Part shown: positions 33,658 through 39,992 of the stretch, piece by piece
How positions within the stretch are numbered: position 1 is the first letter of the stretch
Layout of the letters: the number at the start of each line of letters is the position of its first letter
NCBI GenBank assembly: GCA_963640855.1
Contig: CAVIAJ010000012.1
Span: forward strand, 1-39,992
Direction of reading: 5' to 3'
Source: Methanarcanum sp963640855
Lineage (GTDB): Archaea > Thermoplasmatota > Thermoplasmata > Methanomassiliicoccales > Methanomethylophilaceae
Length of the DNA stretch: 39,992 nt
Position numbers and translations under genes: made by a program
Notes under the pieces: model-generated
Databases searched by the model: none
Told to the model about the DNA's origin: nothing
The model's input: only the letters and a program-made list of their open reading frames with translations

Positions 33658-34589
33658 TGTTTGAAGTTATGATGTACGACGGAGGAATCTACCGTTCCGA
33701 TGAACTGTTTGAAGCGATAGAGGATGTCGGAGGTGTTGTTTTACAGAAAACAAGAAGCGCTCAGTTACTGACGGTTACAATGTCGATCCCGGGAGAGGAC
33801 AGAGCGATGCTCTCCGAGAAATGCAGGGAAATAGGCGGAGAAGTGAAGAACGTTCCTTTGGCCGGTACGGAGATTGCGGTTGTAGGGTGTACGTTGGGAA
33901 GACACCACATGCCCCACCCGATATGCGATATCGCCGAGATTGTAAGACAGTACGGAGGAATTTCCGTTGTTATGGGGCTTGCGAGAGGCAGAGGAAAAGC
34001 TACTTCGCAGATTTCCGCTCAGGAAAAGGGAATTATCGAGGAATATGATGCTGCGGTTTTCATATTGGGTAATTTCAAACAGTGTGTCGAAGCCAAGAAA
34101 TCTCTGTTTGATGACATCGACATACCTGTGGTATTGGTATGCGGACCACATCCTGACGGGTTGGACGACGACTGCGAAGCAATCGTTTCCGACGTAGGAC
34201 GTAAAGCGGAAAGGATGAGAACTTCCGAAGAGAGAGCAAAACTCAATGAAATTGCCGATGCCGTCGATAAGGTTATCAGAAAAAGAAGGGCAATGTTCGA
34301 GGAAGATCCTTTATTTGTCCATCCTGCCGAATTAAAACAACTGCTGGAGACTTATGAGCCCATAGACATGAGTCTCAGACCCGCACCAATCGTTCTTCAC
34401 CTGGACGGACTGAGAGTTAAAATTCCGTACAGAGAACATAAGGAATATTTCGATTCGCTTACGGTCTACGGAAGGAAATTATCCGACATAGCCGGAATAT
34501 CCGAATCCAAGATTGACGACAGCAGTACAATCATCAGGATAAAGACAAGATCCGAAGTCGAAGACGCAGACCGCAGGGCGGGAAAATGA
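33657..34589 (+). CDS. mmp7: Methanogenesis marker protein 7
   Basis: The 310-residue protein matches Mmp7: FEVMMYDGGIYRSDELFEAIEDVGG at the start and VVGCTLGRHHMPHPICDIAEIVRQYGG near residue 78. Mmp7 has been reported in the MCR activation complex, where iron-sulfur clusters carry electrons to F430. Conserved cysteines include those in VGCTLG and PICD. It overlaps the following GIY-YIG gene by four bases. Confidence 0.88.
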   Translation: MFEVMMYDGGIYRSDELFEAIEDVGGVVLQKTRSAQLLTVTMSIPGEDRAMLSEKCREIGGEVKNVPLAGTEIAVVGCTLGRHHMPHPICDIAEIVRQYGGISVVMGLARGRGKATSQISAQEKGIIEEYDAAVFILGNFKQCVEAKKSLFDDIDIPVVLVCGPHPDGLDDDCEAIVSDVGRKAERMRTSEERAKLNEIADAVDKVIRKRRAMFEEDPLFVHPAELKQLLETYEPIDMSLRPAPIVLHLDGLRVKIPYREHKEYFDSLTVYGRKLSDIAGISESKIDDSSTIIRIKTRSEVEDADRRAGK

Positions 34590-34999
34590 TCGGGAAGGGG
34601 ACATACGTCCTCTTCCTGAATCTTCCTGATTTTTGTAATGAGATAGGCTCACTGGGTACCGTTTCACTTCCGAAAGGATGTTACTGCTACGTAGGAAGCG
34701 CAATGAACGGATTGGACCAACGTCTGAGAAGGCATTTATCTCACGAAAAGAAAATCCGTTGGCATATCGACCGTCTGACGGTTATTGCGGATGGTGTGTA
34801 TGCATACATTTCGGCAGGAGATTTCATCCCCGAATGTAAGTTGGCGGAGATCATAGAAAACAGCGGCGGAATCCCCGTAATCAAAGGATTCGGATGTTTC
34901 GACTGTAAATGCAAAACACATTTGTTTTCTGTGAATCCCGCCGAAATCCGCGGAATTCTGGAGGGAAAATCGCTTACAAAATTCGTAACAGATATCTGA
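34586..34999 (+). CDS. GIY-YIG (DUF123) endonuclease-like protein
   Basis: The 137-residue protein has the Uri/DUF123 form of the GIY-YIG fold: GTYVLFLNLP, then KGCYCYVGSAMNGLDQRLRRHLS with the Tyr and Arg of the active site, then KKIRWHIDRL with a His, and a Cys-rich GFGCFDCKCKTHLF. Proteins of this group are small and widespread in archaea; the substrate is not known. The four-base overlap with mmp7 makes it part of the MCR activation transcript, which is unusual for a nuclease-like gene. Confidence 0.82.
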   Translation: MIGKGTYVLFLNLPDFCNEIGSLGTVSLPKGCYCYVGSAMNGLDQRLRRHLSHEKKIRWHIDRLTVIADGVYAYISAGDFIPECKLAEIIENSGGIPVIKGFGCFDCKCKTHLFSVNPAEIRGILEGKSLTKFVTDI

Positions 35000-35116
35000 A
35001 AATCCTACGAATATCGAAAGGTCATGTTTTCAGTTTATATACTCATAAAGTAAGGGTTATAAATACAAATGAGTTTCAGACGGACAACAAGTCACACTGA
35101 GAAGTGGAGGCCTAAA

Positions 35117-36718
35117 ATGAAAAGTGTAGATAACTTATCACGCAAGGTGACCCCTGAGGTCATCGCAAAGCTCATTGAGATCTGCGGAAAAGACGATGTC
35201 AACACAGGCGAGATGGACAGACTCCTCTACGCCCACGACCTCGCACCCCTGCCCAAGGAAGCGGGAATTGCATTCAAACACATCCCCGATGTAGTCGTAA
35301 GACCCGAATCCGCAGCCGAACTCTCCAAGATTGCAGCACTCGCATTCAAGACAGGTGTTGCAGTCACACCCAGGGGAGCATCCACATGGGGACTCGGAGG
35401 TTCCATGCCCGTTGAGGGAGGAATCCTTTTGGACATATCTGCAAAGATGAACAGAAACATCACTGTGGACAAAGTCAACATGACCGTCAAAGCACAGGCA
35501 GGATGCACATGGAAGCAGATTATGGATGCATGTGAGAAAGAAGGCCTCATGGTCGGTTCCACACCTTCCTCATTCCCCTCGGCAACACTCGGCGGATGGG
35601 TTTCCACCGGCGGTATCGGTATCGGCGGATACAAATACGGCGGAGCAAGGGAGAACATCATGAACCTTGAAGTCGTTCTCTCGGACGGTACAATCATCAA
35701 CACCGGTTACGACAACGTCGGAAACAACATGTCCGGTTACAACCTCAACCAGCTCTTCGCAGGTGCGGAAGGTACACTCGGATTCATCGCAACCGTTACA
35801 TTGAGAGTCTACCCCAAGGGAGAACTCAGATTCCTCGGATATGACTTTGATAAACTCAAAGACATGCACACACCGATCCAGAAGATTGTCTCCCACCCGA
35901 GCGTCAAGCCCCTGCACATCGCATGGTCCGACAGCTACCACTTTGACAACCAGAGGAAAGCGGGACTTCACGCACCCGACGTATCCAACCTGTTCCTTGT
36001 CACACTTCAGGGAGCACCCGAATTCCTCGATCTCGAGGAGAAGACAATCGATGCAATCGTAGAAGAGTCCGGAGGAAGGAAAGTTTCCACCGAGATCTGC
36101 GAGCACGAATGGGAAGAGAGGTGCTATGAGTACAGGTGCCGCAAAGCCGGTATCGGTTCGATTCCCGCAGAGGTCGTTGTCGAAGTTCAGCACTGGGGAG
36201 AATTTGTAGACGAGTGCTACAAAGGATTTGAAGTCATGAAGATGGAGCCCGGAGGAATCGTCGGTATGATTTCGGACCGCAGCACCGCAATGTTCATGCC
36301 TTACTACTTCAAGGATGACGAGAGCCTCCTCGGAATGCTTGCATTCTCCTACAACTTCTATATGGGAGACAAAGCAATGATGTACGGCGGACGTTCGCTC
36401 GGACTCGGTGTGTTCTTCGCATCGAACCTCGATGTTGTCCACCCCGGAGACGAACCTTCGGTTATGAGAGACATCAAGACTCTGATGGATCCCCACGACA
36501 TTGTCAACCCCGGACACCTCGTGTGCGGAAAGACAAGATTCGGTATCAACCTCGACAAGAGCATTATGGGTGTCGCATCGAAGCTCATGGTCGGTGTCAA
36601 GAAGATTATGCCCAAGGACTCCACATTCGAATCCAACCTCGGAAGGTTCTACTACAACCAGCTCGAGGAGGAAAAGATGGAATTCCTCGAAGTCACATAC
36701 GGTAAAGGTACTGAGTGA
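35117..36718 (+). CDS. FAD-linked oxidoreductase (GlcD / D-lactate dehydrogenase family)
   Basis: This 533-residue protein has a PCMH-type FAD domain (VVVRPESAAELSKIAALAFKTGVAVTPRGASTWGLGG, then STPSSFPSATLGGWVSTGGIGIGGYKYGG) and a C-terminal FAD-oxidase cap ending near LMDPHDIVNPGHLVCG. Relatives oxidise D-2-hydroxy acids such as lactate or glycolate and pass electrons to an HdrD-like Fe-S subunit. Methanogens of this order carry GlcD/HdrD genes, though no hdrD is here. TTATAAATA near 35054-35062 and a GTGGAGG site before the ATG at 35117 suggest a true leader. The codons resemble mcr, so it may be abundant. The substrate is not evident. Confidence 0.85.
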   Translation: MKSVDNLSRKVTPEVIAKLIEICGKDDVNTGEMDRLLYAHDLAPLPKEAGIAFKHIPDVVVRPESAAELSKIAALAFKTGVAVTPRGASTWGLGGSMPVEGGILLDISAKMNRNITVDKVNMTVKAQAGCTWKQIMDACEKEGLMVGSTPSSFPSATLGGWVSTGGIGIGGYKYGGARENIMNLEVVLSDGTIINTGYDNVGNNMSGYNLNQLFAGAEGTLGFIATVTLRVYPKGELRFLGYDFDKLKDMHTPIQKIVSHPSVKPLHIAWSDSYHFDNQRKAGLHAPDVSNLFLVTLQGAPEFLDLEEKTIDAIVEESGGRKVSTEICEHEWEERCYEYRCRKAGIGSIPAEVVVEVQHWGEFVDECYKGFEVMKMEPGGIVGMISDRSTAMFMPYYFKDDESLLGMLAFSYNFYMGDKAMMYGGRSLGLGVFFASNLDVVHPGDEPSVMRDIKTLMDPHDIVNPGHLVCGKTRFGINLDKSIMGVASKLMVGVKKIMPKDSTFESNLGRFYYNQLEEEKMEFLEVTYGKGTE

Positions 36719-36725
36719 TTGTGAA

Positions 36726-36765
36726 AAGGGACAGGGGCTCCGCCCCTGTCCCGGAAACTTTCTTT
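36726..36765 (+). terminator. Terminator after the GlcD-like gene
   Basis: GGGACAGGGGC and GCCCCTGTCCC form an 11-bp perfect stem with a three-base loop, followed after a short gap by TTTCTTT. It also faces the end of the convergent HAD gene. Confidence 0.75.
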
Positions 36766-36774
36766 AAAAAATTA

Positions 36775-37440
36775 TCAAAAGCGTCCGATGAGTTCGGATA
36801 TGCTTTTTAAGACTTCCACATCTTCTTTTACAGAGTCCCAGCACCTGCGGTTATGCTCATTCTGAGAAACGCCGATAAATCCCGCACCGGAGTCTCTGGC
36901 ACATAGGTAGTCTGTCAATGCGTCTCCGATGTAGAGAATGTCTTTTGTCTCGATACCCAAATCTTTCGCAAGATACTCCATTGCAATCGGATTCGGTTTC
37001 TGTTCCCCAACGGGATGATCGTCGTAAGCTTCAACGGCATTGAAATAACCCAGAAGATCGAATTTGTTCATTGTTTTGGTCACATACTTTCTGTGACCTC
37101 TAGATAACAGTCCGATAAGATATCCTTTGGATTTCAGTTCATCAAGCAATTCTCTTACACCGGGATACGGTTTCGAACGGGATATTGTGCTTAATTCAAT
37201 GTCATTGGACTTTTTATCAATCATTTCATTCAGTTCGCGGAATCCTATGTCGCTTCCGATCGAATGTAAATAATCCGCACCTGCCTCAATCAATTCCCTC
37301 TCGGATTGGATGTGCGAAAATACCCTCTCGGGAATCCCCAGCGAGAGCATCACCTCTCTTTCCACGTTACCCAATCTTTCGTAATCGATGTCGCTGTCGA
37401 TGAGGGTTCCGTCCATATCGAATCCGATCGCCCTGAACAT
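36775..37440 (-). CDS. HAD-family phosphatase (phosphoglycolate phosphatase-like)
   Basis: The 221-residue protein has the HAD motifs: FDMDGTLIDSD at the start (nucleophile Asp), a LLSRGHR segment (motif 2), a Lys in GEQKPNP (motif 3), and YIGDALTDYLCAR (motif 4). A helical cap lies between the first two motifs. Such enzymes remove phosphate from small molecules; substrates are hard to predict. A nearby phosphoglycolate-type role beside a GlcD-like gene is tempting but unproven. Confidence 0.85.
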   Translation of the reverse strand: MFRAIGFDMDGTLIDSDIDYERLGNVEREVMLSLGIPERVFSHIQSERELIEAGADYLHSIGSDIGFRELNEMIDKKSNDIELSTISRSKPYPGVRELLDELKSKGYLIGLLSRGHRKYVTKTMNKFDLLGYFNAVEAYDDHPVGEQKPNPIAMEYLAKDLGIETKDILYIGDALTDYLCARDSGAGFIGVSQNEHNRRCWDSVKEDVEVLKSISELIGRF

Positions 37441-37470
37441 AGTATTCCGTATAACGTAACGGAAATAAAA

Positions 37471-37777
37471 GTGTCAGGTGAGGGTAGTAGCCCCCCTTCT
37501 GTTTCAGGCGGCATTCAACTTCGCATTCTACCCACGGGTCCCGAGCAGGTCTTCCCCGTTGTATGAACTTGCTCCGATGGGGAGTCGCCGTTTCACCAGA
37601 TCCCCGGGAATGTCACTGTCGGTACAGATCATCCTGTGTTACCGGGACTGTGTCGTTTCTGAGCCCTTGCCACGACTCTCGCCGTAAAGGCTTACACCTG
37701 TCCATCTCGCTCTCGGAGGAGGGAACTTCCTCAGCCGGACCGAAGTCCTACCGTCGGCCGCCCTCCCTCTCCTGACA
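37471..37777 (-). ncRNA. rnpB: RNase P RNA, archaeal type
   Basis: The minus strand begins and ends with complementary P1 arms (TGTCAGG at the 5' end, CCTGACA at the 3' end). Conserved core elements are in order: GAGGAAGTTCC near the 5' end (37722-37732), AGAAACGACAC in the middle, and ACAGAAGGGGGGCTA near the 3' end (37488-37502). The length of about 307 bases suits archaeal type A RNA. A TAAAATAG box on the minus strand (37798-37805) is about 26 bp upstream, and a TTTTATTT run (37463-37470) lies just past the 3' end. A covariance-model search would fix the exact ends. Confidence 0.85.
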
Positions 37778-37885
37778 TCAGATGCCATTGTTTGTATCTA
37801 TTTTACAGTAACGCAGGTGAGGGACTGTGTTGAATAATTCACCCTCCGTCTCCGATTGATTTTCCGTCACTGTACATTTGTCTAA

Positions 37886-39123
37886 TTATATGGCAGCGGT
37901 ATCTTTACAGCGGCCCATCGCCTCATTGAAGAGTCTTTTGTGAAGGTCGATGAGAATGTACTTGAACCTCATCCCGAGAGCCATTCTTGGAAACAGTCTG
38001 TGCCTTATGCGTTCGCCGAAGAGCTTCTTGAACACGGAGAAGAACACCTCTATGTGCCAGCGGATGTTGTATTAGCTGACTCTGTGATATTCCGTCTTAC
38101 CCATTTCCTCCTCTTCCGCAAGTTTTGCGTTACGTTCCGGAAGATCTCTGTTTCTGCCGAATCTGTTTTTCAGGTTGGGTTCGAACTTAATACCGAGTTT
38201 TTCAGCCAGTTTCCAGTTTCAGTGCTGTCGTAGGCACCGTCTGCAAAGACGGTACCTATGTTCACTCCCGCATCCTTCGCCGCGCGGATCATGAACGGAA
38301 ACACCGCGGAATCGCCCGGTTTCTCGAAAGTTACGCAGAAACACACAGGCCGACGGGTTTCCGCATCGATCAGTGCGTGCTGTTTGATGAATCTGCGGTA
38401 TGTTCCCGCCCACATATACTCAAAATAGATTCCCGGCCCGGAAATTCCTTCTCCCGACCCGTCTATGATAAGATCGAGAGGTTCCTCGGTGTACGTCATA
38501 TCCTTCGAAACGAACGCCGCCATCGCCTCCATACATTTCTCCGCTTCGAGATCTTTCAGTTTCTGTTCTTCCGCATCCTTTCTGCAGACGGGAATCTTCT
38601 GCGGAGCCCTGAATTCGGGGCATTCTTCCGAACGGAAGAATGCGGCGGGATCGAAAACTTCCTCAATGCCTCCGGCTCTGAGTTTTTCCGAAGCCTGCCC
38701 CATTACTTTCCACCCGAAATCATCCATGAAAAACTTCTTTTCCGGCTTGTGAAGGGACGAATACGTCAGTTTTCTCAGCGGAATTCCCATCAGATCCGAT
38801 CTGATATCTCCCACAATCCGGCGGTAGGACATATCTCTGCTGTGAGCCAGCAGAAGAACGTAGAGAATATGGCACGGAGGGAAAACATATTTCGGCCCGG
38901 GTTTGCCGGGAGGGTTGAGAATTTCCAGTTCCGCTTCGATTCTCTCCGGAAGAAGCCAGTTGAGCAGCAGACTTCCGAGTGCCGCAACGGCTTTGTCCAA
39001 TCCGGTCCAGCATCCGTTTCTGTTTTCGTACGCTTCGCCGTTTGCATTTACCGTTTTGTTCCGTTTTTTCTGTTTCTGTTCAGTATTGTTTTTATCCGAG
39101 TTTGCACTATTACATTCGGTCAT
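37886..39123 (-). pseudogene. IS4-family DDE transposase, frameshift plus internal stop
   Basis: From the ATG at 39123 (GAGGAGGT site upstream) the frame runs to 38170. It includes DDE residues in LIIDGSGEGISG and GTVFADGAYDST. A lost base in the A-run around 38198-38202 shifts the frame. The true continuation reads LGIKFEPNLKNRFGRNRD and goes on to a TAA at 38072-38074, directly before YNIRWHIEVFFSVFK. That last segment is the IS4 signature Y-2-R-3-E-6-K with the catalytic Glu. The frame ends at 37886. So two lesions inactivate the gene; trans-complementation of the intact ends remains possible. Confidence 0.85.
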
Positions 39124-39131
39124 GGTCAGAT

Positions 39132-39174
39132 GACCTCCTCGGAGTGCGTTTTCGGTAAGCACAGGGGCACTCCG
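39132..39174 (-). promoter_or_regulatory. Hairpin beside the transposase ribosome site
   Basis: CGGAGTGC (39140-39147) and GCACTCCG (39167-39174) form an eight-pair stem next to GAGGAGGTCA (39131-39140, minus strand). It could limit transposase translation, a common control in insertion sequences. Confidence 0.45.
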
Positions 39175-39482
39175 AACCCCTTTTTCACACCTGTTTCCGT
39201 CCGTTTCCGAATGTCTGGGTGATTGATTTTTACCGCATCTCTGTATGGATTGATTATATAAGTAATTTCGCAAAAAATAAATATTAGAAATTTAGGAACG
39301 GCAAAATACGACCTGTTTTTACGTGAAAAACACGCCCGATTCAAAAGCTCAGATGTCTAAGATTCCGGAAGAAAAACGATCAAATGTCTACAACAGAAAA
39401 TCGCTCAGCTCTGTGTCCCCGAATTATTCAACACAGTCTCGGGTAAACACATTAAACATAAACTTCGAATCTTATTCGGAAC

Positions 39483-39519
39483 ACACGGCGGATGCCCGGA
39501 GACATCCGCCGTGTTTTTC
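39483..39519 (+). terminator. Strong rightward terminator
   Basis: ACACGGCGGATG and CATCCGCCGTGT form a perfect 12-bp stem followed by TTTTT. No plus-strand gene precedes it inside the IS, so it may be a remnant of the locus before insertion. Confidence 0.75.
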
Positions 39520-39526
39520 TTGTTTA

Positions 39527-39566
39527 CTGAAAAAAGAAACTGTCAGACGGCGGAGCCGTCTGACAG
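39527..39566 (-). terminator. Hairpin acting as a leftward terminator
   Basis: CTGTCAGACGGC and GCCGTCTGACAG form a perfect 12-bp stem with a GGA loop. On the minus strand it is followed by TTTCTTTTTTC, so it would stop transcripts coming from the right. Confidence 0.65.
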
Positions 39567-39874
39567 CATCATATTTACACTCAAAAACAGAAGCTCATCC
39601 ACAATTCCGAAGAAAATCACTTTACATTTGCAATATATTAATAGTATCAATCTTCGAATTCTTTGTCGTAAGATATTCGAAAACAGGGGGATACTTTCAA
39701 ATATCTATGCCGATGATATATTAGTCAACTACAGATGGGGAAGCATAATCGCACCTTCCTCCCGTACATTGTTACAATGTCGGGGGGGGAGGGGGTCGGA
39801 CACGTCTTTCCGACCTTCGGCATTCTGTAAACAAACGGAATCCGAACCCGTCTTGAATTCAAGAGGGATCTAGG

Positions 39875-39992
39875 GTGGAAAACGGATTATCCAAAGGTAC
39901 TGTCATCACGACAGCCATAATAATCATCGTCGCGGTATGCAGCCTATGTTATGTGTTCCACATCAACGGCGATTCCCTTGATTTCTCACAAA
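39875..39992 (+). CDS. N-terminus of a membrane or secreted protein (partial)
   Basis: A GTG start follows AGAGGGATC by a few bases. The 39 visible residues have a short polar, basic start (ENGLSKG) and a hydrophobic helix, TVITTAIIIIVAVCSLCYVF, then a polar stretch HINGDSLDFSQ at the window edge. This is a signal-anchor or signal peptide. The rest is outside the window, so no family can be named. Confidence 0.55.
   Translation, partial: MENGLSKGTVITTAIIIIVAVCSLCYVFHINGDSLDFSQ

Larger units (their letters stand above)
37823..39438 (-). mobile_element. IS4-type insertion sequence (inactive copy)
   Basis: The element is bounded by perfect 18-bp inverted repeats, GACTGTGTTGAATAATTC, at 37823-37840 and 39421-39438. 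Inside is one transposase gene on the minus strand, with a TATA-like box (39252-39261) and leader on the right. No clear target duplication is seen: the outer five bases, TGAGG and TCGGG, match at three of five positions. The copy looks old because the transposase is broken. Confidence 0.85.
39439..39874. other. Non-coding gap with two strong hairpins
   Basis: I see no gene between the IS and the final coding start. It contains two terminator-like hairpins (39483-39519 and 39527-39566), an A/T-rich stretch (39590-39720) and a G-rich tract, G8-A-G5, near 39782-39795. Confidence 0.6.

Noticed and set aside
37475..37824. Direct repeat CAGGTGAGGG at 37475 and 37815 as a possible IS target or excision scar
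   Set aside because: The first copy is part of the RNase P RNA 3' stem and the second lies outside the IS end; the match is short and does not flank the element.
39782..39795. G-rich tract as a G-quadruplex or phase-variation site
   Set aside because: It lies in a non-coding gap far from a start codon, and there are only two G-runs, not the four needed for a quadruplex.
1..39992. CRISPR array or defence island
   Set aside because: No regularly spaced repeats with spacers and no cas-like proteins were seen; the only defence-type genes are the broken HEPN-MNT pair.

Overview
The window comes from a methanogenic archaeon, most likely a member of the Methanomassiliicoccales (hydrogen-dependent methylotrophs, often found in guts). 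This rests on a complete mcrBDGA operon, an MCR-activation and methanogenesis-marker operon (atwA, mcrC, mmp3, 6, 5, 15, 17, 7), a corrinoid protein, an MtaA/MtbA-type methyltransferase and RamA. No mtr or hydrogenotrophic C1-pathway genes are in view. Archaeal SepF, a GlcD-like FAD oxidase and an archaeal-type RNase P RNA fit this. Many genes have a TATA box only 25-32 bp before the start codon, which suggests leaderless transcripts; operon-internal genes use AGGTGA/GGAGG-type ribosome sites. Order-level assignment is inference from gene content and protein similarity recalled from memory.

Layout. (1) 1-10.6 kb is mostly housekeeping: a partial PD-(D/E)XK protein, an iron-sulfur flavoprotein, a PUA protein / SepF / HD-phosphohydrolase operon, RtcB ligase, tRNA-His, a decayed HEPN-MNT toxin-antitoxin pair, ornithine carbamoyltransferase, a DHH nuclease with an RNase H-fold exonuclease, and a metallophosphoesterase. 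(2) 10.6-17.5 kb is a methyl-transfer island: corrinoid protein, a HyuA-like ASKHA ATPase with an extra N-terminal domain, a zinc methyltransferase that would methylate coenzyme M, the corrinoid reductive activator RamA, and a DUF169 protein. No substrate-specific methyltransferase (MtmB, MtbB, MttB or MtaB) is present. (3) 17.6-24.0 kb is the methane-forming core: an Lrp-type regulator, the YcaO that would install the McrA thioglycine, then mcrBDGA and a DUF2098 gene. (4) 24.1-27.0 kb holds a cupin that looks split by a frameshift, a small membrane protein, a PRC-barrel protein, and a two-gene operon with a helix-turn-helix/DUF2111 protein. (5) 27.2-35.0 kb is a tightly packed operon for ATP-driven MCR activation, ending in a GIY-YIG gene. 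(6) 35.1-40 kb has a probably highly expressed GlcD-like oxidase, a HAD phosphatase, RNase P RNA, a dead IS4-type element with perfect 18-bp ends that landed just outside the RNase P core promoter, and the start of a membrane or secreted protein.

How they work together: methyl groups enter on the corrinoid protein (kept reduced by RamA), pass to coenzyme M through the zinc methyltransferase, and are reduced to methane by MCR. MCR is modified by YcaO and activated by the AtwA-McrC-Mmp set. The most notable regulatory signals are an inverted repeat, TGGATG-N7-CATCCATGG, shared by the corrinoid-gene promoter and the promoter of the HTH-DUF2111 operon; three copies of TTATACGGTAT on the promoter of the HyuA-like gene; and nested inverted repeats before mcrB.
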